Shown here piece after piece: positions 26,283-35,776 of a stretch of 64,000 nucleotides of DNA; the first letter of the stretch is position 1; each line of letters begins with the position of its first letter. The position numbers and the translations under genes are program-made. The stretch is from positions 1-64,000 of the forward strand of contig NZ_JACAPR010000013.1 of the NCBI RefSeq assembly GCF_013385635.1. Reading direction: 5' to 3'. Below the pieces are notes generated by a model. The model was given only the letters and a program-made list of their open reading frames with translations, did not search any database and was not told the origin of the DNA. Source of the DNA: Pseudomonas gingeri. GTDB taxonomy: Bacteria > Pseudomonadota > Gammaproteobacteria > Pseudomonadales > Pseudomonadaceae.

Positions 26283-28841
26283 ATGAACGCTATCGTGAAT
26301 GTCGAACGCCGCAAGAAACTGGTGATCGTTGGCAATGGCATGGTCGGGCATCACTGTGTCGAACAACTGATCGAACGCGGTGCCCTGCTGCACTTCGAAC
26401 TGCATGTCTACGGCGAGGAATGGCAAGCGGCGTATGACCGCGTGCATCTCTCCGAATACTTTGCCGGCAAGGACGCCCATGCCCTCGCCCTCGGCGAACC
26501 GGGGTTGTACGAGCGCCACGGGGTCAACCTGCACCTGGGCGCCGAGGTCCTGGAAATCGACCGCGAACACCGGGAGATTGTCACCCGCTCCGGACGCCAG
26601 GCCTACGACCAACTGATTCTCGCCACCGGCTCCTACCCCTTCGTACCGCCGATTCCCGGTTCCGAAGGTTCGGCCCGCCTGGTCTACCGGACCCTCGACG
26701 ATCTCGACGCGATCCGCGAGGCGGCCAGCGATGCCCGCCGTGGCGTGGTGGTCGGTGGCGGCCTGCTCGGGCTGGAGGCGGCCAACGCCCTCAAGTCCCT
26801 CGGCCTCGAAGCCCACGTGGTGGAGTTCGCTCCACGGCTGATGCCGGTGCAGTTGGACCATGATGGCGGCGCCGCGCTCAAGGCCCGCATCGAAAGCCTT
26901 GGCGTCGGTGTCCATCTGTCCCGCGCAACCCAGGAAATCGTTGCTGGCGAGGACTATCGCTATCGGATGAATTTTGACGGCGGCGAATTTCTTGAAACCG
27001 ACCTGATCGTGTTCTCAGCGGGGATTCGCCCGCAGGACCTGCTGGGACGCAACAGCGGCCTGGAGATCGCACCACGGGGCGGTATCGTCGTCGACTCGCA
27101 CTGCCAGACCAGCGACCCGGCCATCTCGGCCATCGGCGAATGCGCCTCGTGGAACGGCAGCGTCTTCGGTCTCGTGGCGCCGGGCTACAGCATGGCGCGC
27201 AATGTCGCGGCACGCCTTGCCGGGGCAACCTTCGACAGCTTCAACGGCGCCGACATGTCGACCAAGCTCAAGCTGCTCGGTGTCGACGTCGGCTCCATCG
27301 GCGATGCCCACGGCGCCACCCCCGGTGCGCGCAGCTATCGCTTTATCGATGAGGCCAATGCCAGTTACCGGCGCCTGGTGGTCGATGCCGAAGGCAAGAA
27401 AGTCATCGGCGCGGTGCTGGTGGGTGACAACAGCTACTACGATACCCTGCTGCAATACGTGCAGAACGCCATTGCCCTGCCCCAGGATCCGGCCGGCCTG
27501 ATCCTGCCCCAGGGCGAGGGCGTACCGGCCCTGGGCGCCGATGCGTTGCCCGAGACCGCGACCATCTGCTCCTGCCACAACGTCACCAAGGGCGCGATCT
27601 GCTGCGCGATCGATGCCGGTTGCGGCGATCTCTCGACGCTCAAGGCACAGACCAAGGCAGCTACCGGCTGCGGCGGTTGCAGCGCCTTGCTCAAGCAGGT
27701 CTTCGAACATGAGTTGATCGCCCGTGGCGTGGCCGTGGACAAGAGCCTCTGCGAACACTTCGCCTACACCCGCCAGGAACTCTACGCGCTGGTGCGGGTG
27801 GGCCGGATCGAAACCTTCGAAGCCCTGCTCGAACAGCATGGCAAGGGCCATACCGGCTGCGATATCTGCAAGCCGGCGGTGGGCTCGATCCTCGCGTCCT
27901 GCTGGAATCGGCCGATCATGGACAAGTCATTGGTGCCGCTACAGGACACCAACGACACCTTCATGGCCAATATGCAGAAGAACGGCACCTATTCGATCAT
28001 TCCGCGCATCGCCGCCGGCGAAATCACCCCGGACAAGCTGATCGCCCTCGGTGCCGTGGCGAAGAAATACGACCTCTATACCAAGATCACCGGCGGCCAG
28101 CGCATCGATCTGTTCGGCGCCCAACTGCATGAACTACCGCAGATCTGGGGCGAGCTGATCGACGCCGGTTTCGAGACCGGGCACGGCTACGGCAAATCCC
28201 TGCGCACGGTGAAATCCTGCGTCGGCAGCACCTGGTGTCGCTACGGCGTGCAGGACAGCGTGGCCATGGCCCTGCTTCTGGAGAATCGCTACAAGGGCCT
28301 GCGCGCGCCGCACAAGTTCAAGCTGGCGGTGTCCGGCTGCACCCGCGAATGCGCCGAAGCACAGAGCAAGGACATTGGCGTGATCGCCACCGAGAAAGGC
28401 TGGAACCTGTATGTCTGCGGTAACGGCGGCATGCGCCCGCGCCATGCCGAGCTGTTCGCCACCGACCTCGATGACGAGACCCTGATCCGCTACGTCGACC
28501 GCTTCCTGATGTTCTACATCCGCACCGCCGACCGCCTGCAACGCACCTCGGTCTGGCGCGAAAACCTGGAAGGCGGCCTCGATTTCCTCAAGGCGGTGAT
28601 CATCGACGACAGCCTGGGCCTGGCCGCGGAACTGGAAAGTCAGTTGCAGCTGGTGGTCGATCGCTACGAATGCGAGTGGGCCAACGCGGTCAGCGACCCG
28701 GAAAAACTCAAGCGCTTCCGCACCTTCGTCAACGACCAGCGCAGCGATCCGGACATTCAGTTCGTCAAGGAACGCGAGCAGCGCCGGCCGGTGCGCGCAC
28801 ACGAACTCAACCTGATTCCCGCTCACGAGGAGGTGGTCTGA
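26283..28841 (+). CDS. nirB: Assimilatory nitrite reductase large subunit
   Basis: 852-residue cytoplasmic siroheme enzyme reducing nitrite to ammonium with NAD(P)H. N-terminal FAD/NAD domain (KLVIVGNGMVGHHCVEQL; GVVVGGGLLGLEAANALK); a BFD-type [2Fe-2S] domain with CSCHNVTKGA and CGGCSALLKQ and a second repeat ending GCDICKPAVGS; then the nitrite/sulfite reductase domain with SCVGSTWCRYG and SGCTRECAEA, whose cysteines bind the coupled [4Fe-4S]-siroheme. Start at 26283 follows GAGG. nirD begins within the stop codon (TGATG). Controlled by the sigma-54 promoter and NasT-type leader just upstream, and possibly also by read-through from nasA. Confidence 0.96.
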   Translation: MNAIVNVERRKKLVIVGNGMVGHHCVEQLIERGALLHFELHVYGEEWQAAYDRVHLSEYFAGKDAHALALGEPGLYERHGVNLHLGAEVLEIDREHREIVTRSGRQAYDQLILATGSYPFVPPIPGSEGSARLVYRTLDDLDAIREAASDARRGVVVGGGLLGLEAANALKSLGLEAHVVEFAPRLMPVQLDHDGGAALKARIESLGVGVHLSRATQEIVAGEDYRYRMNFDGGEFLETDLIVFSAGIRPQDLLGRNSGLEIAPRGGIVVDSHCQTSDPAISAIGECASWNGSVFGLVAPGYSMARNVAARLAGATFDSFNGADMSTKLKLLGVDVGSIGDAHGATPGARSYRFIDEANASYRRLVVDAEGKKVIGAVLVGDNSYYDTLLQYVQNAIALPQDPAGLILPQGEGVPALGADALPETATICSCHNVTKGAICCAIDAGCGDLSTLKAQTKAATGCGGCSALLKQVFEHELIARGVAVDKSLCEHFAYTRQELYALVRVGRIETFEALLEQHGKGHTGCDICKPAVGSILASCWNRPIMDKSLVPLQDTNDTFMANMQKNGTYSIIPRIAAGEITPDKLIALGAVAKKYDLYTKITGGQRIDLFGAQLHELPQIWGELIDAGFETGHGYGKSLRTVKSCVGSTWCRYGVQDSVAMALLLENRYKGLRAPHKFKLAVSGCTRECAEAQSKDIGVIATEKGWNLYVCGNGGMRPRHAELFATDLDDETLIRYVDRFLMFYIRTADRLQRTSVWRENLEGGLDFLKAVIIDDSLGLAAELESQLQLVVDRYECEWANAVSDPEKLKRFRTFVNDQRSDPDIQFVKEREQRRPVRAHELNLIPAHEEVV

Positions 28842-29215
28842 TGGGCCAGCCGACAACACAACACAGCTTTGCCAACGACTTCCAGTGGCAGGCGGTCTGC
28901 CGTCGCGAGGACCTGGTGGAAAACTCCGGCGTGGTGGTCTGGTTCCACTGTGCCCAGGTAGCCCTGTTCTATCTGCCCGATGAAGCGCAGGGCCGGACCC
29001 TGTATGCCATCGACAACCGCGATCCGTTGTCCGGGGCGAATGTGATCGGTCGCGGCATCGTCGGCAATATCAAGGGGCAGCCGGTAATCGCCTCGCCGTT
29101 ATACAAGCAGCACTTCAGCCTGGAGGATGGTATGTGCCTGGAGTACCCGGAACAACGGCTACGGGTATGGCCGGTACGCTGGGTCGGCGATGCGGTGGAG
29201 ATCGCGGTGGTCTGA
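28841..29215 (+). CDS. nirD: Nitrite reductase small subunit
   Basis: 124-residue Rieske-like domain protein of the NirD family, partner of NirB in NAD(P)H-dependent nitrite reduction. It starts in a TGATG junction with nirB, so translation is coupled. Like other NirD proteins it lacks the Rieske CxH/CxxH iron ligands. The C-terminal SPLYKQHFSLEDGMCLEYPE is typical of the family. It ends 21 bp before the convergent chlD stop. Confidence 0.93.
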   Translation: MGQPTTQHSFANDFQWQAVCRREDLVENSGVVVWFHCAQVALFYLPDEAQGRTLYAIDNRDPLSGANVIGRGIVGNIKGQPVIASPLYKQHFSLEDGMCLEYPEQRLRVWPVRWVGDAVEIAVV

Positions 29216-29236
29216 ACGCCGCCGACGGGCAGCGTT

Positions 29237-29986
29237 TCAATGGGCCGGCGGCAGCTCAAGGGACTCGATATGCCGGTACTCGGCCTCGAGTTCACTGGCC
29301 AGTTGCCGCGCCCGGCCCAGGCGGATCGGCGCTTTCTCCAGGTCGATCAACAGCGTCGGACAGTTGAACGGTGCCGGTGCCGTCCAGGCCTTGAGGCGTC
29401 CATCGGTCAGCACCAGCACCCGCTGCTGCTCCAGGGCAAAGCGCTTTTGCCGTATGACCAACCACTCGCTCGCCTCCTGCAAGGCCGCCAGCAGGGGTGT
29501 GCCACCGCCCGCCCCCAAGGCCTCCAACCAGCCGCGCAGGCCACCGGAGGCCTTCAGGCCCTGGATCTGCCACTGCGGTCGCTGACCGCTGGCGGTCAGT
29601 AACGCCAAACGCGCGCGCTGGCGATAGGCATCGTCGAACAGTTGCGCCAGCAGGCCCTTGGCATCGCTGAGGGCCTGCTGGCGGCGGATGGACGCCGAGG
29701 CGTCGACAATCACCAGCCACAATTCATGGGGCGAACTGCTGCGCGGACGAAAACGCAGGTCATGCCGCATCCGGGGCCGGCCACCGAGCAGGGTCTCGAC
29801 CCAACTGATCGCCCCGCCTTCGCCGGCCCGACTCGCACCCTGGCGCCCTTGTGGAACCCGACCCGCCCGGGCCTTGGCATTCGCCCCCGGCGTCAGTCGA
29901 GGGCGAATGCCTAAGGCTTTTTTGGCCAGCTCGGGATTTCCCGGCGAGCCCCCACCGGCAGGACCTGAGCCGGCAACTCGCCCCAT
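29237..29986 (-). CDS. chlD: ChlD-type von Willebrand A domain, -1 frame extension of chlI
   Basis: Open frame of 249 codons encoding a VWA domain with a MIDAS metal site (VIVDASASIRRQ, GGGTPLLAAL, LVLTDGRLKAW), as in the D subunit of magnesium chelatase and CobT-like chelatase subunits. The frame overlaps the 3' end of chlI by 76 bp. An ATG at 29986 exists but has a poor ribosome-binding site, and the region around it is coding in the chlI frame. The better explanation is -1 frameshifting at 29917-29923, joining ChlI residues 1-332 to 226 residues here, a protein of about 558 residues. It would serve as middle subunit of cobaltochelatase with CobN. Confidence 0.82.
   Translation of the reverse strand: MGRVAGSGPAGGGSPGNPELAKKALGIRPRLTPGANAKARAGRVPQGRQGASRAGEGGAISWVETLLGGRPRMRHDLRFRPRSSSPHELWLVIVDASASIRRQQALSDAKGLLAQLFDDAYRQRARLALLTASGQRPQWQIQGLKASGGLRGWLEALGAGGGTPLLAALQEASEWLVIRQKRFALEQQRVLVLTDGRLKAWTAPAPFNCPTLLIDLEKAPIRLGRARQLASELEAEYRHIESLELPPAH
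29871..29923 (-). promoter_or_regulatory. Programmed -1 ribosomal frameshift signal at the chlI/chlD junction
   Basis: On the minus strand the chlI frame reads CCA AAA AAG CCT TAG, a classical A AAA AAG slippery heptamer in the correct phase (29917-29923), two codons before the stop. After a 5-nt spacer (CCTTA) comes an 11-bp perfect stem, GGCATTCGCCC with GGGCGAATGCC, extended by GCCTT/AAGGC to 16 bp around one bulged A. A -1 slip enters the chlD frame exactly. Recoding of chlD-type chelatase genes has been described, so the arrangement is very probably functional. Confidence 0.85.
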
Positions 29987-30912
29987 TGCCCCAGGCCCTG
30001 GGCCGCGTTCGATTCATGTTGTGTGCTGCCGGCAGGACTCGATGCCGGGGCCGGCGGCGAACTTTCCCGGCGCCGATGACGCAGGGCAAACTCGGCGACC
30101 GCCTCGATATCCTCTTCGCCAATCCGCTGCGCGCCCCGCCAGGCGGCGTGGGCACGCGCTGCCCGCAACCAGACCAGGTCCGCGCGAAGGCCATCGACCC
30201 CGGCGGCAAAACAGCGCTCGGTGATCTGCGCCAGGGCCTGATCATCCAGGGCAATGGCCGGCAACAAGGCCCGCGCCTGTTGGCAACGCTGGCGCAGCGC
30301 CTGCTGCTGTTGTTCCCAGTGCTCGCAGAACGCCTGCGGATCACTGTCGAAATCCAGCCGGCGCCGAATGATCTGCCCCCGCTCGCTCGGCAGTGGCTGA
30401 CCGCTCAAGGCCACATTCAGGCCGAATCGGTCGAGCAATTGCGGACGCAGTTCGCCTTCTTCCGGGTTCATCGTGCCGATCAGCACAAAGCGCGCCGCAT
30501 GTCGGTGGGAAATGCCGTCGCGCTCCACCAGGTTGGTGCCGCTGGCCGCCACATCGAGCAGCAGGTCCACCAGATGATCGGCCAGCAGGTTGACCTCGTC
30601 GACATACAGGACGCCGCCGTCAGCCTTGGCCAGCACGCCGGGGGAAAATTGCGCGCGGCCCTCGCCCAGGGCCGCATCCAGGTCGAGGGTACCGACCAGA
30701 CGCTCCTCTGTGGCGCCAAGGGGCAAGGTGACGAACTGCCCGCTGGCGAGCAGGTCCGCCAGCCCCCGGGCCAGGGTCGACTTGGCCATGCCGCGCGGCC
30801 CCTCGATCAGCACACCGCCGATCTTCGGGTCGATGGCGGTCAGGCACAGCGCCAGTTTCAGCGCATCGGCACCGACCACCGCCGACAGCGGGAAATGCGG
30901 GGAATCACTCAT
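29911..30912 (-). CDS. chlI: ChlI/BchI-type AAA+ ATPase, small chelatase subunit
   Basis: 333-residue AAA+ protein of the magnesium-chelatase I family. Walker A GPRGMAKSTLARG, Walker B VLYVDEVNLLADHLVD, sensor segment FVLIGTMNPEEGELRPQLLDRFG. With CobN and the VWA protein it should insert cobalt into hydrogenobyrinate a,c-diamide, replacing CobS. The gene starts 12 bp after the cobN stop and ends at a slippery site that also yields the ChlI-ChlD fusion. The C-terminal 50 residues are Ala/Pro/Gly-rich, a linker in the fusion form. Confidence 0.92.
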   Translation of the reverse strand: MSDSPHFPLSAVVGADALKLALCLTAIDPKIGGVLIEGPRGMAKSTLARGLADLLASGQFVTLPLGATEERLVGTLDLDAALGEGRAQFSPGVLAKADGGVLYVDEVNLLADHLVDLLLDVAASGTNLVERDGISHRHAARFVLIGTMNPEEGELRPQLLDRFGLNVALSGQPLPSERGQIIRRRLDFDSDPQAFCEHWEQQQQALRQRCQQARALLPAIALDDQALAQITERCFAAGVDGLRADLVWLRAARAHAAWRGAQRIGEEDIEAVAEFALRHRRRESSPPAPASSPAGSTQHESNAAQGLGQWGELPAQVLPVGARREIPSWPKKP

Positions 30913-30924
30913 CGGGCATACACC

Positions 30925-33900
30925 TCAGGAATCTTCTTCTATATCCAGCAGCAGGTTTTCCAGGGCCTCGCGATAGGCACCGGGCTCACTCCACAAACCA
31001 CGCTGCTGGGCTTCCAGCAGGCGTTCGGTCATATCCCGCAGGGCATGGGGATTGTGCTCGCGGACAAACTCGCGGGTGCCGGCATCGAGCAGATAGGCAT
31101 CGGCCAGCAAGGCGTACTGGTGATCGTCGATCAAATGGGTGGCGGCATCGAAGGCGAACAGGTTGTCGACCGTCGCCGCCAGTTCGAAAGCGCCCTTGTA
31201 ACCGTGGCGCTTGACCCCGTCAATCCACTTCGGATTGGCTGCGCGGGAGCGGATCACCCGGTTCAGCTCCTCCTTGAGGGTGCGTATCTTCGGCAGGTCG
31301 GGCTGGCTGTGGTCGCCATGGTAACTGGCCGCGCTTTCGCCGCTGAGGCTTTCCACGGCCGCCAGCATGCCACCCTGGAACTGGTAGTAATCGTTGGAGT
31401 CGAGCAGGTCGTGCTCGCGGTTGTCCTGGTTCTGCAGCACCGCCTGGACCTGGCTCAGGCGTCGGGCAAACAGGTCTCGGGCGGCCGTGCCTTCATCGGC
31501 GCCGCCATAGGCGTAGCCGCCCCAGTTCAGGTAGACCTCGGCAAGGTCGTCGCGGCTTTGCCACAGACGCCCGTCAATGGCGTTCTGCACGCCAGCGCCA
31601 TAGGCCCCCGGCTTGGCCCCGAAGATCCGCCAGCCGGCCTGGCGCGCAGCCTGCTCCGTATCGAGCCCCTCGGCCTGCAACTGCTCGCGTTCGTGGCGTA
31701 CCTTGGCCGCCAGCGGGTTCATGTCCACAGGCTCATCCAGTGCCGCCACCGCCTGTACCGCCGCGTCGAACAGGCGGATCAGGTTGGCGAAGGCATCGCG
31801 GAAAAAACCCGAGACCCGCAGGGTAACGTCCACTCGCGGACGGTCCAGCAGGCTCAGCGGCAGGATCTCGAAGTCGTCGACCCGCTGGCTGCCCGTGGCC
31901 CAGACCGGGCGCACGCCCATCAATGCCATGGCCTGGGCGATATCGTCGCCACCGGTGCGCATGGTCGCCGTGCCCCAGACCGACAGGCCGAGCTGGCGCA
32001 GATGATCGCCGTGGTCCTGCAGGTGCCGTTCGAGAATCAGGTTGGCGGATTGGAAACCGATACGCCAGGCCGTGGTGGTCGGCAGGTTGCGCACATCCAC
32101 GGAAAAGAAATTGCGCCCGGTGGGCAGCACGTCGAGGCGTCCGCGACTCGGTGCACCACTCGGCCCGGCCGGCACGAAGCGTCCCTCCAGGGCCGCGAGC
32201 AAGCCTTGCATCTCGGCCGGGCCGCAGGCATCCAGGCGCGGCGCGACGTTGCTCAACAGGCCATCCATGATGCTGCGGACATCGGCCCAGGGTTCGCTGT
32301 CCGGCACAACGTTTGATCCGGCCAGGGATTGCTCGATCAGTTGCGCGGCATACAGTTCGAGGCGCTCGCGGCTGTCGCCGGCAGTGCGCCAGGCAGCATC
32401 GCCGAGGACCTGCAAGGCTTCGGGGCGGCGCCCGGTCCAGGGCTCGGCCAGGGCGCAATCGAGCGGGTCGAAACCCAGCTCGAAGGCCTTGGCCAGGGCG
32501 CGCAGCAGGCTCGACTGGGCACCACGGCCATCGCCCCGGGGAATCCGCAGCAGGGCCAACAGGGTGTCGATGCGCAGGCGCCCGTCCGGCGACTCGCCGA
32601 AGACGTGCAGGCCATCGCGAATCTGCGACTCTTTGAGGTCGCAGAGGTAGGTGTCCAGGCGCGGCAGCCAGATCGCCGCGTCGGCCTCGCTGTCCAGGCC
32701 GGCATCCAGTTGCAGTTCGCGGTCGATGCGGGTCTCGCGGACCAGCTTGAGAATATCTCGCTGCAACTCGCGGGCGCGGCGTGGATCGAGCAACTGCGCT
32801 TCGTAGTACTCGTCGGCCAGCAGTTCCAGGTCACGCAGCGGGCCGTAGGTTTGCGCCCGGGTCAGCGGCGGCATCAGGTGGTCGATGATCACCGCCTGGG
32901 TCCGGCGCTTGGCCTGGGCGCCCTCGCCCGGATCGTTGACGATAAACGGGTAGATATTCGGTAATGGCCCCAGCAGTGCATCCGGCCAGCAGTTTTCCGA
33001 CAGGCCGACGCCCTTGCCCGGCAGCCATTCGAGGTTGCCGTGCTTGCCGACATGGATCACGCCATGGGCGCCGTAGACATGACGCAACCAGAAGTAGAAC
33101 GCCAGGTAACCATGGGGCGGCACCAGGTCCGGGTCGTGGTACACCGCGCTGGCATCGACCTGATAACCCCGGGCCGGCTGGATGCCGACAAAGGTCAGAC
33201 CGAAACGCAGGCCGGCGACCATCATCCGCCCGCCGCGGAACATCGGGTCGTTTTCCGCGCTGCCCCAGCGGGCGAGCACGGCCTGGCGATTGGCTTCGGG
33301 CAGGCGCTCGAACAGTGCCTGGTAGTCTGCCAGCGCCAGGCTCTGGTGACAGGGCCGCAGGTCAAGGCTGTCGAGGTCGTTACTGACCCCGCCGAGCAAG
33401 GCCTGGATCAGCCCGGTGCCGCTGGCGGGCAATTCCTCGCTCAACGGGTAGCCTCGGGCCTGCAATGCCCGCAGGATATTCAGGGCCGCCGCCGGCGTAT
33501 CGAGACCGACGCCGTTGCCGATGCGCCCGTCACGGGTCGGGTAGTTGGCCAGGATCAGGGCGATGCGTTTGTCGCCATTGGCCACTTGTGCCAGTTCGAC
33601 CCAGCGTCGCGCCAGTTCGGCGACAAAGTCCATGCGTTCGGGCTGCGGCCGGTAGCAGACCACGTCACTCTGGCTGCGCTCGCTGCGCCAGGCCAGGTCC
33701 TTGAAACTGATCGGCCGGCTGATGATCCGCCCGTCCAGCTCCGGCAAGGCGATATGCATTGCCAGATCCCGTGGTCCCAGTCCCTGCTCGCTGGCCTGCC
33801 AGCCGGGTTCGTTGTCCTGGGCGCAGATCGCCTGGATCACCGGTATATCGCGACGGAACGGGCGCAGATGCGGCGCTTCGGGGCTCGACTGGGCAAAGCC

Positions 33901-34698
33901 GGTGGTATTGAGGATCACCGCCGCCGCGACCTCGTCCAGCCAGTCCTCGACCACGGCCAGGCAAGCGGGCTCCTTGAGGCTCGCCACGGCAACCGGCAAG
34001 GGGTTCAGCCCGGCGTTCTGCAAACGCTGGCAGAACACGTCGATAAAGGCGGTATTGGCCGCCTGCAAGTGCGAGCGATAGAACAGCACCGCCGCCACCG
34101 GTAGATCGGCCTGCCAGTCAGCGCGCCAGTCAGCCAGTTGCGCGTCGCCAAGACGCGGATGATAGATCGCTGTGCGCGGCAAGGTCCGCGGTTCCTGCCA
34201 GGGGTAGTCGCGCCCCAGCCAGGTGGTCGCCAGGCAACGATACAACTGCAAGGCGTTGCCCAACCCGCCCTGGCGCAGGAAGTGCCAGAGTCGCTCGCCT
34301 TGCGCCGCCGGGACGTTGCTCAGGTCGCTCAGTTCGGGATCGGGACGGTCGTCGCCCGGCACCAGGATCAAGGTCACGCCGCGCTCGGCCAGTTGCACCA
34401 GGCGCTCGATACCATAACGCCAGTAACCGATGCCACCGTGCAGCGACAGCAGGATGACCTTGGCATGCTGCAGGACCTGGTCGACATAGAGATCGACCGA
34501 GGCATGATTCTGTACCTGCATCGGGTTGGCCAGACGCAGGCTGGGATAATCTTCGGGCAGTTGCTGCGCCGCGGCGGCGAGCAAGGCCAGGCTTGAATCG
34601 CCACTGCACAGGATCACCAGCTCGGCGGGGGTTTGTCCAAGGTCGGCGATATTGTCGTCCGACACGAAGCCGCCGGGCTGAGTCCTGAGCAGATGCAT
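30925..34698 (-). CDS. cobN: Cobaltochelatase large subunit CobN
   Basis: 1257 residues, normal for CobN, the tetrapyrrole-binding subunit of ATP-dependent cobaltochelatase in aerobic cobalamin synthesis. Typical segments: LLSLHGGIGYWRYG near the N-terminus, LANYPTRDGRIGNGVGLDTP, YGAHGVIHVGKHGNLEWLPG (catalytic-site His region), and ATGSQRVDDFEILPLSLLDRPR. Its ATG lies 4 bp after the cobW stop and chlI follows 12 bp later, so cobW-cobN-chlI-chlD is one transcript under the upstream cobalamin riboswitch. Confidence 0.96.
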   Translation of the reverse strand: MHLLRTQPGGFVSDDNIADLGQTPAELVILCSGDSSLALLAAAAQQLPEDYPSLRLANPMQVQNHASVDLYVDQVLQHAKVILLSLHGGIGYWRYGIERLVQLAERGVTLILVPGDDRPDPELSDLSNVPAAQGERLWHFLRQGGLGNALQLYRCLATTWLGRDYPWQEPRTLPRTAIYHPRLGDAQLADWRADWQADLPVAAVLFYRSHLQAANTAFIDVFCQRLQNAGLNPLPVAVASLKEPACLAVVEDWLDEVAAAVILNTTGFAQSSPEAPHLRPFRRDIPVIQAICAQDNEPGWQASEQGLGPRDLAMHIALPELDGRIISRPISFKDLAWRSERSQSDVVCYRPQPERMDFVAELARRWVELAQVANGDKRIALILANYPTRDGRIGNGVGLDTPAAALNILRALQARGYPLSEELPASGTGLIQALLGGVSNDLDSLDLRPCHQSLALADYQALFERLPEANRQAVLARWGSAENDPMFRGGRMMVAGLRFGLTFVGIQPARGYQVDASAVYHDPDLVPPHGYLAFYFWLRHVYGAHGVIHVGKHGNLEWLPGKGVGLSENCWPDALLGPLPNIYPFIVNDPGEGAQAKRRTQAVIIDHLMPPLTRAQTYGPLRDLELLADEYYEAQLLDPRRARELQRDILKLVRETRIDRELQLDAGLDSEADAAIWLPRLDTYLCDLKESQIRDGLHVFGESPDGRLRIDTLLALLRIPRGDGRGAQSSLLRALAKAFELGFDPLDCALAEPWTGRRPEALQVLGDAAWRTAGDSRERLELYAAQLIEQSLAGSNVVPDSEPWADVRSIMDGLLSNVAPRLDACGPAEMQGLLAALEGRFVPAGPSGAPSRGRLDVLPTGRNFFSVDVRNLPTTTAWRIGFQSANLILERHLQDHGDHLRQLGLSVWGTATMRTGGDDIAQAMALMGVRPVWATGSQRVDDFEILPLSLLDRPRVDVTLRVSGFFRDAFANLIRLFDAAVQAVAALDEPVDMNPLAAKVRHEREQLQAEGLDTEQAARQAGWRIFGAKPGAYGAGVQNAIDGRLWQSRDDLAEVYLNWGGYAYGGADEGTAARDLFARRLSQVQAVLQNQDNREHDLLDSNDYYQFQGGMLAAVESLSGESAASYHGDHSQPDLPKIRTLKEELNRVIRSRAANPKWIDGVKRHGYKGAFELAATVDNLFAFDAATHLIDDHQYALLADAYLLDAGTREFVREHNPHALRDMTERLLEAQQRGLWSEPGAYREALENLLLDIEEDS

Positions 34699-34702
34699 GG
34701 GA

Positions 34703-35776
34703 TCAGGCCGTCAGCGCGTTGCGCAGGGTCGATTCGAGCAGCGCGGCATCCAGTTCCTGGCCGATCAGCACCAGGCGGGTGACCCGCGACTCGTCGGCGC
34801 CCCAGGCGCGGTCGAAGTGTTTGTCGAAGCGCGTGCCCACGCCCTGGATCAGCAGGCGCATCGGCTTGTTCGGAATCGCGGCGAAGCCCTTGACCCGCAG
34901 GATGCCGTGTTGCACCACCAGTTGGGTCAGGGCATCGAGCAGCAGGCTTTCGTCGGCTTGCGGCAACTCGATGGAGATCGAGTCGAAGGCATCGTGATCG
35001 TGGTCGTCATGATCTTCACTGTCACCGTCGTGGTGATGGTCATGGTGGCTGTGGCGGCCGTCGATATGCTCCTCGGAACCGGCACCCAGGCCCAGCAACA
35101 CGTCCAGCGGCAGGCGGCCGCTGCTGGCTTCGATGACCTTCACCGCCGGCGGCAGCTCTTCGGCCACTTCCAGGCGGACCTTGGCCAGGTCTTCGGGGCT
35201 GATCAGGTCGGCCTTGTTGAGGATCACCAGGTCGGCACTCGACAGTTGGTCGGCGAACAGCTCGTGCAGCGGCGATTCATGGTCCAGGTTCGGGTCGAGC
35301 TTGCGCTGGGCATCCACCTGGTCGGGGAACGCGGCAAAGGTGCCGGCGGCCACGGCCGGGCTGTCGACCACGGTGATCACTGCGTCGACGGTGCAGGCAC
35401 TGCGGATTTCCGGCCACTGGAAGGCCTGGACCAACGGCTTGGGCAGCGCCAGGCCGGAGGTTTCGATGAGGATATGGTCGAGGTCGCCGCGACGGGCCAC
35501 CAGCTCGCGCATCACCGGGAAGAACTCTTCCTGCACGGTGCAGCACAGGCAGCCGTTGGCCAGTTCATAGACGCGGCCGTTGGCTTCTTCTTCGGTGCAG
35601 CCGATGGAGCACTGCTTGAGGATCTCGCCGTCGATACCGAGTTCACCGAACTCGTTGACGATCACCGCGATACGGCGGCCCTGGGCGTTGTCCAGCATAT
35701 GGCGCAGCAAAGTGGTCTTGCCCGAGCCGAGGAAGCCGGTAACGATGGTGACGGGAAGTTTGGCCAGTGTTTTCAT
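34703..35776 (-). CDS. cobW: CobW GTPase, cobalt metallochaperone
   Basis: 357-residue G3E-family P-loop GTPase. Visible: Walker [15 protein letters not shown], metal-binding CxCC motif in NGCLCCTVQEEF, GTP-specificity NKAD (VILNKADLIS), and a His/Asp-rich stretch (about residues 240-260, HSHHDHHHDGD) likely to bind metal. It probably supplies Co(II) to the CobN chelatase. Start at 35776 (MKTLAKLPVTIVTG); an upstream in-frame extension lies in the riboswitch expression platform. First gene of the operon, about 110 bp downstream of the cobalamin riboswitch. Confidence 0.94.
   Translation of the reverse strand: MKTLAKLPVTIVTGFLGSGKTTLLRHMLDNAQGRRIAVIVNEFGELGIDGEILKQCSIGCTEEEANGRVYELANGCLCCTVQEEFFPVMRELVARRGDLDHILIETSGLALPKPLVQAFQWPEIRSACTVDAVITVVDSPAVAAGTFAAFPDQVDAQRKLDPNLDHESPLHELFADQLSSADLVILNKADLISPEDLAKVRLEVAEELPPAVKVIEASSGRLPLDVLLGLGAGSEEHIDGRHSHHDHHHDGDSEDHDDHDHDAFDSISIELPQADESLLLDALTQLVVQHGILRVKGFAAIPNKPMRLLIQGVGTRFDKHFDRAWGADESRVTRLVLIGQELDAALLESTLRNALTA

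Noticed and set aside
29237-29986. chlI/chlD overlap as a sequencing error or a disrupted single gene
   Set aside because: A phased A AAA AAG heptamer with spacer and a 16-bp stem just downstream is a designed recoding signal, not a random frameshift.
29851-32316. 821-codon plus-strand frame antisense to chlI and cobN
   Set aside because: Both genes beneath it are certain from motifs; composition is typical of an antisense shadow.
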